Shown: positions 25,701 to 38,270 of the stretch, in pieces
How positions within the stretch are numbered: the first letter of the stretch is position 1
Layout: each line of letters begins with the position of its first letter
Source: Colletes latitarsis
Taxonomy: Eukaryota > Arthropoda > Insecta > Hymenoptera > Colletidae
Length of the DNA stretch: 64,000 bases
Assembly: GCF_051014445.1 (NCBI RefSeq)
Contig: NC_135141.1
Span: 32,573,422-32,637,421 of the forward strand
Reading direction: 5' to 3'
Position numbers and translations under genes: made by a program
Notes under the pieces: model-generated
What the model was told of the DNA's origin: nothing
Databases searched by the model: none
Seen by the model: only the letters and a program-made list of their open reading frames with translations

Positions 25701-26934
25701 ATACTTGGAATTTCCTATCGTTTTATTTTTACTGGTTAAAAGGACGTTTCTAATATCGATCAGTATAATTCTCGTTTCCACCAATACAGTTTTTCTTGTT
25801 CTCTTAATTGTATATGATACGGTATATTTGATTTTTCGTGGTACTATTTCGCCAAACGCGTATTTATCCGCAACCCTTTGTACCATGGGACACTAAACAA
25901 TTTCGCTCGAAGGGAATTTTAATATAAACATAAATATTTCTGGTACGCGCGGTCTAGAGAAAATTCGAAAATTTCACAATATTAGGATGCATCGGTGCAT
26001 GTCCATGCATTGCAAATCCAACAGAAGTTTTATGCATGAAATTCAAATTTTGATTAAACGTTTACTTATTCCTCAGGCACAGAAATAAAACCCCGGGGCT
26101 ATATATCATTGGGGGTGGGGGAGAGGGCACGGTGTTTTAATTAATATTTATTACGCCGTGAAAGCGCGTATAATTAATAATTTTGAAACCGGAATGGTGC
26201 CGACGCGAGCAAGGTTTACCCGTTGTCTGCGAAACGTGATCAATGAATCGTCTCTTTCACGGAGAACAAAAGAATCAGTGTAACGGTATTAATGCACGTT
26301 CAATGACGATGCTTTATTCGACAATTTTCTTCGCGCTACAGTCGAATTGTTCCCCGTCAAAGGTCACTCGTTATTATTATGCATTATTTTGAAAGTTTTA
26401 AACGCAAAAGATTAGAAGATTAGAAAAAAAGTGGATGGTCGAAACATGAACGAAGTTTAACTTTGCGAGGTTCGCCAGTTTCGATGTACGTTCACGGAAA
26501 AGCGTTGCTAATACGTAGTCACGTTTCGAAGAAGCTTTGATTGATAGAAACGCTGTACATAATATTCTCCAAAAAGTAACCACACCCGAGGAACAGGAAA
26601 GACACGAAGTGTAACGTAGGTCGTCTTCAAAGCCTTTCTGAAAAATGGGTCACGCTCGTTACACGTTCGATTGATGCACAGCTTTGCGCTTATTCGGTAT
26701 CCCCTTTTTCCTTTCCTTCATCACTTTGCCGTTTTCTTCCTGTGCACTAGCCTGTCCTAATTTCTGTTCGCTATTCCTAAGAATATTCCTACGAAATCAC
26801 GTTGAATACGGTTGAAAAATATCTGGGACAATAACGTTCACACCATTTTAGATACGCTTCTCCTTCAACTATAATATAAATCACCTGCACGTAAAAATAT
26901 TAGAGATTTAAATGAACAATTATATATTATATAC
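22771..26934. other. Non-coding stretch, GC-rich around 23.0-23.8 and 24.5-24.9 kb
   Basis: The GC-rich patches hold overlapping open frames on both strands (up to 120 codons, minus, 22994-23356) with basic, low-complexity conceptual products. None is recognised. At 25985-26037 four GCAT words (ATGCAT/GTGCAT) cluster within about 50 bp. No repeats with partners elsewhere were seen. Confidence 0.45.
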
Positions 26935-27290
26935 AGGGTGTTTAGCCACCCCTGGGAAAAATTTTAATAGGGGATTCTAGAGGCCAAAATAAGACGAAAA
27001 TCAAGAGTGCCAATTTGTTGATGGAGGCTTGGAAGGTGAGAAATTTTTCGACGAAAAAAAAAATTTTCGAATCGTTCTAAAAAAATTATTTTCAGTTGCG
27101 GGGGTCAATTACAATCATTTTTGGTGAATAGACATACCTTCGAAATCCTGCGCATTTTCGAGAAAAAAATTCAATACGGGTGAAACTTTACACGTTAATA
27201 ACTTTTTAACGAAGCCTCGATCTGCAAATTGGTATTCTTGATTTTCGTGTTATTTTGGCCTCTAGAATCGAATCTAGAATCAAATTCGCG
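26935..27290 (+). mobile_element. Repeat family B, copy with 58-bp inverted arms
   Basis: The element opens with ACAGGGTGTTTAGCCACCCC next to a TATA-rich flank. Its left arm (26973-27030) and right arm (27212-27269) are inverted repeats with 52 of 58 positions matching, from GATTCTAGAGGCC to GAGGCTT. The 181-nt spacer contains A-rich runs and GGGGGTCAATTACAATC. There is no coding capacity. The complement of the outermost left sequence is not seen after 27269, so the right end appears truncated. Fragments of the same family lie at 38117-38270 and 47998-48138. A foldback or MITE-like non-autonomous DNA transposon is the likely class. Confidence 0.75.
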
Positions 27291-30200
27291 ATACAGATTG
27301 TCTCTTTGGATTCTAATAATTTGGCAGAACCACGAATTCCTTCGGTAAATTAAAAACTGTTTTCCATTGTGTTCTTCGACAAAACGCGATACTCAAGATA
27401 GTTTATTTTCAACTATCGTGATCGTACCACAATTCTAATATACATAATTAAAATTTAAAGTACAACGAGCCCGATTGAAACGATAAACAATATTCTGAGA
27501 AAACGAGGTTAACAATTTTGGTTTTCTTTGGTTTGTTATCGATCTTCCGGCGTAATTACAACGACGGTGAACGATGGTCTGAATTTAAAGCTAAAAAAGA
27601 ATGCGTTCAACTAGAACTTAGGACCGCTGCGAATGCCAAGCAAGCCCAATGGTCGAGTACTAAGTACAAAGTCCGTTTGAAGGTCCTCACAAAGGCCTGT
27701 GTAGGTGGTTCCTGGACGGTCACAAAGGCCAAAATACACGTTCTGGTGGCTGAGAGAATTCTGATTCGAGCGTTCGAATCGCTTCAAAGTTCAAAGTATT
27801 CCGAAATATTCTGACATCTATGTCCAAAGCGATCTTGGTGAGTCGTAGATGGAGGTAGGGGAATAAAGTCTCCCTTTTAGAGGCTAGCTGCATGCATCAT
27901 GCAACCGTGCAATGCGGACACGTTACTCATCTCCTGAACCCTTTTGATATCGAGGGTTTCCGCGCGTAGGTATACGCGAGAAATCCCACTGAAGGTACAC
28001 CCAGTCAGTCACACTTTCTTTAACTTTACATAAATCACGTCGTTTCTATGATAAAACGAAAACCAATAAAGGGACGAGAAAACAATAAATAGTATATCCC
28101 AGTACTGTCGAAGTTTCCAATAAATAGAGTCCTTACGTTTCTCTAAATGTTCAGAACCAGGTCGAAAAATTTGTCCGAAGGTATCAAAATAAATATTCTG
28201 TGACCTGGACATGTTTTAGAATTCAATAACACAAGTTTGGGAATATATTTTTAAATAGGAAAAACGAATTTTTTAGATATTATTTCTTAGATTTTCAGTA
28301 AAATGAATCCTTCTTAAAGGAAATTAATTTATATAACGTGATCTAAAATAAACCTTAATAAAATGAAATAAAAATAAATGTTTCGATTGATACATATTTT
28401 TGAAAATAACGAGTTCGAAGATACAGCACGCAATCAGTCCAGTTTCTTCCTTTTCGCCAAGGAAAAAGAGGGATTGGATTCGCGTTTCCGTCGTCTGTCC
28501 GTTAACCTAAACGCTGATACGAAAATCTTGTGACGCGTTCGCGTTTTTCCCGTAGAACGATACACCGATACCGAATATCTAGATTTCTGCTCTCAACGAT
28601 TTAATCCGTGCATCCGCATTGTTCCGTGCCGTTGGATCGTTCGATCTGAATTTAGTTTTGGCAATAAAATTCGATTAAAACTGAGAGTATTACCTGCTCG
28701 TTGAGATTTAACCTCCGTAACACTATTGATTAATTATCAACTGAACCGAAATGCGTATCACGGAAATGTGTCGGTTCACCGACCTGACGTTATCTCTTGA
28801 AATGCTTTTTCTCAGTCGAGATAGGTTTTCTACGGTGTTACAGCAGGACACTGACAAAGTATTTTAGTGCCCGTTGCTACCTTTGCCCGGTTATTCGATA
28901 TAGAAATTAGAGATTGTACATATTATAAAATTTGAAAAGTAATTTTTAAGTTTACCTTCTTTTTGATTTTTTAGAGTTTGATGCGTTAATTTGAAAAAAT
29001 TTATGAACGTAAGAAAGCTAAATTCTAATTGTTCACAAAAGATATCATGTATTTGATATAATTCGTCATAAAAATGATAATATTATTTAATGAAATAAAA
29101 ACGTAAATATGATATTAGAATATAAATTCCAAGTAGTCATGTTTCTATAATTATTCGCAATTCCTTTTCCCTAATTGGATCGTTAAAACGTATATTAATT
29201 ATAATACAGAGGTAGAATGCATAAAAATACATATACAACCATAAAAAAAATTGGGAAATATAATTTGAAATTGGATATAAAGAAATAACAATGTATAATA
29301 GAATGTCCCTTAACGCGACTAAATATTCGATTTAGTTCCTTCGATAATATAAATTGTCTATTTAATTGCAAATATATTTGTTTCGACGTCTGTCATTTAC
29401 AGTGGTATCTCTTACGTAAATATTAGTATATACGTACAAATATTTGCCATTTCTTCTCATCATATTTTACGCGATGGTAGCAAATAAACGAATTGATTAA
29501 AAGAAACCAATCGTACGTTTTAAATGAAATTGTGTGTCGATACGGTTCCGATGGATTGCGTAATGTCGACGGAATATCGATCGGGTTGGAGTTTTTTTTT
29601 GTTACGATGGTTGTTCTTTTTGTTGCAATTTGTTTGAACTACTTTGCGGACGGCCTGACTTCCAGGGGAGTTTCGACAAAGCTCGCATGGCCATAAACCG
29701 AATTCCCTTGTAACAAATCCATCGACATCGACGGTTCCACAGGCACGTATACTGCTGCTGGTAGGTTTCGAAGTTAGTTTCGAGCACGTACCGAGTATAA
29801 CTTTAAAGTAGCCGCTATTAATACAAGGTTCAGTCGTTTTTCAAATGGTTTCTCGGCTCCCGGAACGCGTGAGAAACGTTGCGATGCGTGGAACTCCAGC
29901 ATGCACGTCGTACATCGAAAATTATTTTTCATAAGACTCGACGTGGAATTTATTGCATAAACAACGGCCATTATTTCGTTTAAGGTGATTCGAACATATT
30001 ATTTCGATTAATTTCCCATCGAAACGTGCAAGACTTCAACTAAAACCAACCCTATCTCGCATATACATTAAAATTTTTAAATCAAATTTTATTCAGTAAT
30101 TACTGGAAGTTACTTTTAATTCATCACATACCACTAATCGTTAAATAGTATTGTAATTTTAAAAACGACTTAAATAGTTATATTATAATTTTTTTTTCTG

Positions 30201-31257
30201 ATTTAGGACTGCATTAGATATCGATACTTATACGTTTCTACCGTGACTAAATATTAATCGCTTACGTTCATCGATTGTTGTTTATTTAGTTCAATAGTTA
30301 TGGGAATCACCCTGATTAATATTCATATATCTCGGTGCATAAATCAGGTTATTTGTGAATCGTGCTACTGCAGTTCAGTCGCGTCAGTGGTTGATATTCA
30401 TGACCCTGAGTTGTAATCAATGTGGCTCAACTGTCATACTCTATCGATTCTTCGCTTCGAAATGCTAATTGTGCATGCTGATAATTGCTCTTTGCGCATT
30501 ACACTGACAAACGTTTACGTATTATTATAATTAGAAATAATTGAGAATATTACGTGAACGATATCCCACCTAGTTTCGAACTAGTTTAGAGATTTTGCAA
30601 ATTCCAACAAGTGCTCGAAAATAAAATAGCTAACTTTCATAACGTAATAAAGATAGTTTGTTACATAATAATAAACTTAAAAAAAAACACATGTTAGAAT
30701 ATTTCAATTCATTTGCAGTCAATGAGAAAACAAAAGAAAAGAAATTAGAATCGTTTTATTAAGCATTTACGTTTATTCGAGAATCGTTGAAAAATAGCCA
30801 GCGACGTTTGAGAATTTAAATAAAATGTCTTCGTCGATTTTCTCTTCCTTTCCCGTTTTTAACGACGGGCCATTATTTCGTTTGATATCGATAAGAATCG
30901 TTTTTGGCGTGAAGTATATGTATAATGGCTGACCATAAACAGGAGGAAATTGTGAAGAACACCGTTGAGATAATGCAGGTGCATAAACCGTAAAACCAAA
31001 TCAGGCGAAAACGTTGAACGGTAAAGTGTTATCAAGATCGAACGTTTCACGATCTCTATTCCGATGTAGCCGCGTTATTGCACGGATTTAGAATATCGTT
31101 CCATTTCACCTATTACCCTCTTCGCTCATCTTTCTTCTCTTCCCTTCGTCCCGGTATTTAAAAAGTATACGCCATATTTTATGGATTATAAAATCACAAC
31201 GCGTATCTCTGTTACATTACGTCGAACGAACCAAGCCTAATTAGCAAAATTATGCAC
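27291..31257. other. Non-coding stretch, no gene recognised
   Basis: Mostly very AT-rich (especially 28.2-29.5 and 30.0-30.8 kb). A 98-codon plus-strand frame at 27518-27814 contains two TCACAAAGGCC words 42 bp apart; it has no recognised domain. Nothing else is supported. Confidence 0.5.
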
Positions 31258-31375
31258 GACTATAACTTACGAACCTTCGGTCTCATTATTAGCTATAACT
31301 CGCGAAACTTTATTATATTATAACTTACATAGTTTCTATCTTTATTAGTCGTAACTTGGAAACGTGTATTGCCTT
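31258..31375. repeat. Degenerate short tandem array around TATAACTTACGAAAC
   Basis: Four units start at about 31258, 31291, 31315 and 31347. Each has a (C)TATAACT-(A)CG/GA-AAC core followed by a TTTATTA-like tail, spaced 25-33 bp apart. Divergence is high. The wording resembles the internal sub-repeats of family A (short phrases repeated with small changes). Confidence 0.4.
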
Positions 31376-32790
31376 TTGAGATCGATTCTGTCAAGTCCAA
31401 CGGAGTTCATAGAATTAATAGAATGAATAGAGGTAAATACAGTGAAACAATTCCTGAGAAACAGAAACTACTTTTGTAAATAGGAGTAATACAGTATGAT
31501 AAACAAATTTGATAAAAATAAATGAACGGTTTTTATATTTAGTCCGCGTTTCGGACGTTTATGCGGGCCGCGGCGTACGTAATTCTTAAAATCTAATTAG
31601 TATTCAGTTACAGTAGACGATGGAAAAGTTCGGAACTCCGTGACGAAGCGTACGAATTGCAACGAGCGTTTAAAGCTTAATCGGGAGGAAATATAATCAA
31701 AATAGCGGGCGCACGAGGCTTCACGAAGGGCTCCGGAGGTGAAATTTTAAAGCGGTTCGTTCCCGATTTACGAAACGGCCGTAGTTCGAGGGTTGAAACG
31801 ATCGCGAAAAGGTGGATAACATTCTATCACGGTCGTCTATCCGCGATAGTTCGGAAAGTGAACGAGACTTTGCAGGTACTTCACTGGATAAGTGGCATTC
31901 CGCGCATTTCTTCGGGAACCGCTCCCGGGAATGCTCGAACGTTGTAAAATGCCTTAAAAGTTTCGACGTTGCCGCGATTTATTTATTCAAACCGGCGAAA
32001 TCTTTTGGGATTGAAAACAGACGATGCTTGCACTTTTCATTTTCTATTTGGAACTTTTCTTCCTTTTTTGCCCGAGTCTTCCTGGCTGCCAACCCGTAAG
32101 CCCCAAGATTTATCTCGCCCGACGTTTTCGTCTTATTCCTTGGCAGAACTTCAGCGCGACGATTTTTTACCCCGCTTTATCGTCAATATGTTTCCCCGCG
32201 GAACATCTTGCGCGAGGAACGTCTGATTTTAACGCGCGAAAAAATGCCTGGGACATGGTTGCTCACCAAAGTATCTGATAATTCGACGATATGAATGTCC
32301 AAGTTTAATTTCCTTTTATTAATATTGATTTGAAATTCTTTTTCTGTAACATTGACCTGGACACTTTGGGAAATATTTGAAAATATTTGTGACGAGATTA
32401 ATTTTTATATTAGACTTGTTTTTTATAATGGTATTTAATCTGTCGTAATGTGAACACTGTCAACAAATTTTCTGAGCTGCCACAAGTCATTCGAACATTA
32501 TTTTTATAATTTTATTCGTTCCTGAAAGTTTAGAACTATTTAAAACATAGAATATTTTATCATGAACTGCCAAAATTCCCATGTTCCTGTACCATCTAAA
32601 AAACTGCTAAAGAAGGTAAATTTTATTCGCTATCAGAAAATAGTTACACAATTTTGATTTCCATCCTAGTGTTTTTTCTTCTTTTTAAACATTCGGATAG
32701 CATAACACATCGTGCTAATTTCAACATGAAAATTTAAATTGGAGATTATGTTTTTTACTGCATATTCTGATAGCTGGCAGCCAGGTATTT
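31376..32790. other. Non-coding stretch, no gene recognised
   Basis: A GC-richer segment at 31680-32280 stays open in three plus-strand frames (84-95 codons) that overlap each other, which argues against any of them being coding. The rest is AT-rich. No domain or repeat identified. Confidence 0.5.
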
Positions 32791-33109
32791 GCAAAACACA
32801 ACCTGCTTTTGTCTTTTGCATAAGCCGTTGTCAGGATATGAGCCCTCAAAATTGACACGCCGCCGACATTAGCATTATTACACAGCAGGGAGGGAGGTCA
32901 CTCGGTTGGACTTTGTACATCATAGCGGGTCTAAAAAGAGTCAATTAGGCGTGTACGCGCGTGTCACGGAATTTCTAAGGACCTTAAGCTCGGTTAATGT
33001 TCAAATTTTCAACCGCGTTTAGCATGGTGCGATGCTAATGGCGGCGTGGCAAATTTGAGGGTTTATGACTTGAGAATGGCTTATGCAAAATACAAAAATA
33101 GTGTTTTAA
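32791..33109. mobile_element. Foldback element with two arms of about 60 bp
   Basis: The left arm (32814-32875) runs from TTTTGCATAAGCC through CCCTCAAA and CACGCCGCC to ATTAGCAT. The right arm (33032-33090) is its reverse complement with a few substitutions and small indels. Pairing extends outward with gaps to AAAACAC at 32793 and GTGTTTT at 33101. The 156-nt spacer (32876-33031) is unique and includes the palindrome-poor stretch around CAGGGAGGGAGGTCACTCGG. There is no open frame of note. A MITE or foldback transposon is most likely; a structured transcribed hairpin is the alternative. No clear target-site duplication was found. Confidence 0.7.
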
Positions 33110-36100
33110 CGATGTCTCGATTTTAGATATGAAAATACACTGCAAAAATATATAAATTTTCTACATTTTCCAAGTCGAGAAGATTAAAATACTATACTAT
33201 ATTGCCATTAAATCCAAGATCGAGTCAGGTTTGAAGATTGCAATTACAAAACCATTCCTGCATTCTATAACAGTGCCAGTTTAAAAAACGGACAATATCG
33301 AATTCGCGTTATCGATTCGTGTTACACGAACGTCGGGGAAGAGTTTCGAGATTCCGGGGGGGTGTCTGTTTCGAGGACCTGTGACGGATTCCGGCGAAGA
33401 GCGAAACCAATGTTCGGGACTCGCTGGAACCGTCAGAGATTTCGTCGGTTGAAAAGGATCAGTGTGTGCAAATAAACTCGACAACCGTCCGGAAAAAGGA
33501 TCCTTCAAGCTGCGAAGTGACTTCGAGCACGCGGGATTTCGCCTCGCCGCGACGCTGGAACGTCGATTGTGCCTCAGGGCTGACGGAATTTCGCAAATTT
33601 TCGACTTGGTCATTTGTTTGGGAAAAGAAACTCGAACGACGGAACGATCCGACAAACGCGACATCTATTTCAATTAGATTGCCCGGAAGTTAACCGTGGG
33701 ACTTCCTAACTTTGCATTCATGAGATTACTTCGGGACGCGGTTAAAGTTTCCATTGTTTGCGCGTGTTGCTGTCCGGAAAAAATAAAACACCCACCGTTG
33801 GGGTACAAAAATGCTTGGATAACAATAATAAATTTTATTTCTAGACTTGATATTTTTAATACACGTGCAACTTGAAATTGGGGTCAACTAACATTTTTAT
33901 TTAGGTCGATATAAAAAAAATAAATAAATTATCGTACGATTTGAAATTCAAATATTTTATACAGGGCGTTCGATCGCCTCTGCTATTAGTAGCCGATCGT
34001 TTAAACGGAAGATCTTGCGTTTAATCTTCGCTTGGTCGTCCATTGTTTTTATCTCCTTAGTTCGTTCTAGCCCGGTGTAATAACGATGTTACGAATTAGT
34101 TAGTCTCCCTCGTCATGGACGCTTTTGATATCGTAGACATAAATTTTCGCTTTAAAAGGCTTTCGAATTTGAATTTCCACGGTCCAGAAACTGGAACGAA
34201 AATTATTCGTGTCTTGGGAAGTAAACTTGCTAACTTCTCGTTTGCGTTCAAGCAAGTTTCTTATCCGCTGTGCTTCGAGCGAGAAAGAATACGATTGTTC
34301 TAGATTACGAAGTTGTCTATCCGTTCCGTCTGCAATTCCAAGTATTTTCGAAAGAATTCGTCTAAAGTGAAATTAATATAAGATGAAAATCGAAACGATC
34401 GTCTGGGGAAATAAAATTCGCTGTAACCGAGGTTGAAAGTTTTTTAATTTTCCGAGTCCCTCGATCTTTTCGTAACGAGCACGTATCTAAATGGCTCGGG
34501 GAGACAGTCAACTGTCACACGCATCTCGTAAAATTGAGTATTCGGTTCTCGAGGATCGTGTAGATTCGCGAAAAGCTCTTGTATAAGCAAACAAGTAGTA
34601 AAAGCTATCGACTAAATGGGTGTTGCGCTTACCTTTGTCTCGCGTTAAAGCCTCGATATTAAGCAAAGGTTATGGTTCGATATCCTCTTCCTATAGTATG
34701 GAATAATCGATATGCAGAAACTAGCGCGTCCTTTGTACTTGTATAATGTAAACAGTTGGTCGTCTGAGTAATACTTTATTGACTCTGCTGTAGCAAAAAA
34801 ACTAGACTTTCATTTATATCATTTATAAATAATATGCATCTAGACGTTATCAAACATTTCGTTTTTGTTTCAGATGGAATAATAAGTGGCTGAACTCTGT
34901 GGACTCTTTCTGTAAGTTACATTTTCATTATATTCGAAACAACGGTAACTATCGTAATAAAAATATAATCAAAAATCACAGATTATCATACTTGGATCGA
35001 AAAAGTTATAATTAAATATAAAAATTTACTATATGACGGTAAAAATTCTTTGAGTGACGATATTTGTGATACCATTTACATAAATATTTGAGTTCCTGAA
35101 TTTGATAATTCAAGTGCTTGATCTGTCATTTTGATTTGGAAACGTTTTATCTTTTAAAAAGCGATAATTAGTAATGGATATACGTATATAACGAGCAGGA
35201 TCGACGAGATAAAACTTCGTACTTTAATTCATTGAATTTTGTTAATCGTGAAACATGTGATCGAGCAGGAAAATGAAACCTTCCCTTTATACCATACCAT
35301 CGGTTTTTCCCTTCACTTTTTATAACAAACTTTCGACTGTCGATAGCAGGAGTCGGTAGTAATTGGTTCCCGTTATGAAAAACTGACTACGTTGTTGCTG
35401 AACTTTTCCACTATTAGTTTAAAACGAATCAAATTTTTTCCCTCGTAATAATTAAAACTATCAAAAAATCGTAGAACCAGAAGAGAAAAAGGACGACAGT
35501 TTATAGTCTATTTTTTTGGTGCACAGATAAGCATATTGTTTAGCTTTATTTTTAGGGACATTAACAATTACAAAATTATAACATCTTCTATTTAACAAGT
35601 TTAACAAGATTTGAGACGTGGTCTGCACAAAAAATTATATGTCCTAGACTGTTGAATATTTTTACGTGAAAAAAATTCTGTACCTCGCCAAGCTATACAT
35701 ATACGTAAATAATAGTGCAAAATATCAAATCGATAGGTTAAATAATTTTTCCCGCGTAAAATTTCAAAGATGTCCCAATTTTTCTAAAACGAATAGAGAT
35801 TATGATCGACTATAAACCCCAGCTGTCGTCTTTGCCAAGCAACTTTCGAACGAACGTTTCGCGCGTCAGAACCTAACGCAAATGAAAATGGACCTATAAA
35901 TTTTAAGCTCTTCAGCGGATTTCCGTCACATGGTCAAACAACAGCAACGGTATACTTAATAATTACCGATGCGACCATCGCGCACACTTTTCACCGTACG
36001 GTCGACGGTTTTGCGAACCGACGGAATTAATGCCCCCGCTATCGACGCAATTAGTTAGTCGGTCCGTTCTCAGTTGCGTAAATGTTTTTTGATAACAGTT

Positions 36101-38116
36101 TAATCCGACCGAGCCGTTAATTAACCGATTCCGATGTACACGCGCGAATTTCGATTCCGTAGCGCTGAAACGATACTGAGACGCGTCGATGTTTTCGAAT
36201 TTCGTTTCGCCAGAATTATTAGCACACTTTTCGGGATTTTCATTAGCATCCTCCCCCAAATTGACATGTCCCAATTAACAGACACGACGACGAAATATAA
36301 ATGAGTAATTACGTCGGATAAACGATCGTTGAGGTAGCGTTTAAGCTGAAATTAAACTAACACGCTGAAATGTCACGCTTATTAGCCCGATATTGTTGCA
36401 CCGTACTCTTTCCGCTGTTGGAAATGGCGCCAACCTGTAAACAATTTAATAATATCGAAAATGAAATTGACCATTGAATGGATCCGTAACAGTTTTTTTT
36501 TAATTGTATACTGTTTATTCTGTATAATAACTGTAATTTTGTACGTGGATGCATTTACCTCTACACGCGATAAATTACGTGTGTTTTTTTTTATCGTGCA
36601 GTGTTAGATATCCTAGATTCCACTGAAAACTCTGTTATTTCTTTTCGTCCAACATCGTTAAACGTCATCGTTCGCGTTTCCACGGTAAATATGAATGCCT
36701 TTTGCTAGCCTTAAGCGATCCGTAATTTGCATTTTCAACGTCAGGCTAATTAAGAAGCAAATTTATGTCTCTAGACGCCATTTACGGTGGTAGACTTCAC
36801 TAATTATAATATTAGTTTCTAAAATAAGAGACTAGAAACCAGAGGAGTCGCTTTGTATTCGTAATAGGACGTGGTTGACGCAAACTTCTTTGGAACACAA
36901 GCTCTAACGAACTACTCTTTGAATTCTGATCTTCATTCACCAGCCCGCGGGCACCAAATGTTATTTTCATTAACCGTAAAAGATGGATAAGCACATTGCT
37001 CTTTTAACTGGGTGCTACACTTGCTTCGAATTGAACCTTTCCCCTTAACTGGTTTCTTCTCTGAAGCGTTAATTGTTTATTAGAAACTCTTGACTGCATT
37101 TCACGTGATTTCATTTTTAACTTCTCTTATATTCTACTCGTAAAATTCCTGTACGAGAGGTACTTATTTATTTATTAAAAAGTATACAAGAGAAAATGAT
37201 GCTTTTACAGTTGAAAACAGTGCTTATAGATAAACAATATATAATATAGTATAATACAGTATGTAACATAGAAAAAAATAGAATTTTTTATTATAAAGTA
37301 ATTATAAATTATAAACCTGATTTTTAAGAGGAAATTTTAATGGTAAAAAATTCGAATAGTGATCGTATCATACTTTTAATTCTCTTAAAGAGGATTGTAA
37401 TATGGAAACGAACAATAAATTCTTTCAAGATCTTTTTTCTATTATTTATTCTTGCAATTTAAATATAAAAGCAAATAAGTACACTTCACTTTTCTTGAGC
37501 GCAAGAGCGAATTTTCGAATCAATTTCTATATAAATTCTCACAGCTGTATTTTGCATATGCAAAAAATATTCAGATTTCTATGGAAATTTTCACGCGTAT
37601 GCAAAAAAAATGGAGCACGCCCTTAAATGAATTTTTTTAAAACATTGAACGTTTGCCCCATCGTTGCTCTACACCGAGACACGTTGTTCTCGGTCGTTGG
37701 TTCTTTCGGATAGGAAATATTCTCCCGAAACGACTGTAGCAACCAGCACCAGCGACCGTAGGTGATTCCAAGGAAGTGGTGGAAATAAGACTTTCATAAC
37801 AGGGGAGGTAAAACAAGTGTAAAACAAGTGTTCGCCGCACAGACGTTTCGGACAGGAACGTGGCTCGGTGACCTACCACCTGTGCCTTCTCCATTTCCGA
37901 CGTAGTTTTCTCCCATGATAGAAACGAGGTGCGATTTCGTGAAACGTAGTCTCCTCTTACAGCATGCAACAACAGGTATACTTTGGTGTATCATAAAAAC
38001 CATACTTCTTTTTACTTGCGCGCTGGGGAGAACAAAACCTTCATAAAACACGTTTCAATTCTCCCTGATCGCGGTTTGACTATTAAAAATCTTTTTTTAT
38101 TTTTCTGATATATGCA
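33110..38116. other. Non-coding stretch, no gene recognised
   Basis: The GC-richer part at 33280-33690 holds overlapping open frames on both strands (127 codons minus, 75 plus) without any domain. TATACAGGGCGTTCG at 33958 resembles the start of family B (TATACAGGGTGTTTA), but the rest does not match. An exact 11-bp tandem (GTAAAACAAGT twice) lies near 37809-37830. Confidence 0.5.
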
Positions 38117-38270
38117 TAAAATTTTAATGGGAGATTCTGAAAATCAAGAATATCAATTTGTTGATTGAGGCTTCGTTAAAAAGTTATTAACAAAATTAAA
38201 TAAAAAAATTTTTAATCATTCACGGAAAAATTATTTTCGGTTGCGTGGGGGCAATTACAATCATTTTTGA
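38117..38270 (+). repeat. Repeat family B, internally deleted fragment
   Basis: It shares with 26935-27290 the sequence AAATTTTAATGGGAGATTCT, ATCAA(G)AATA-CAATTTGTTGAT and GAGGCTTCGTTAAAAAGTTATTAAC, then ATTATTTTCGGTTGCG and GGGGCAATTACAATCATTTTTG. About 19 bp of the left arm after GATTCT are missing relative to that copy, and the right arm is absent. Same orientation as the 26.9-kb copy. Confidence 0.75.
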
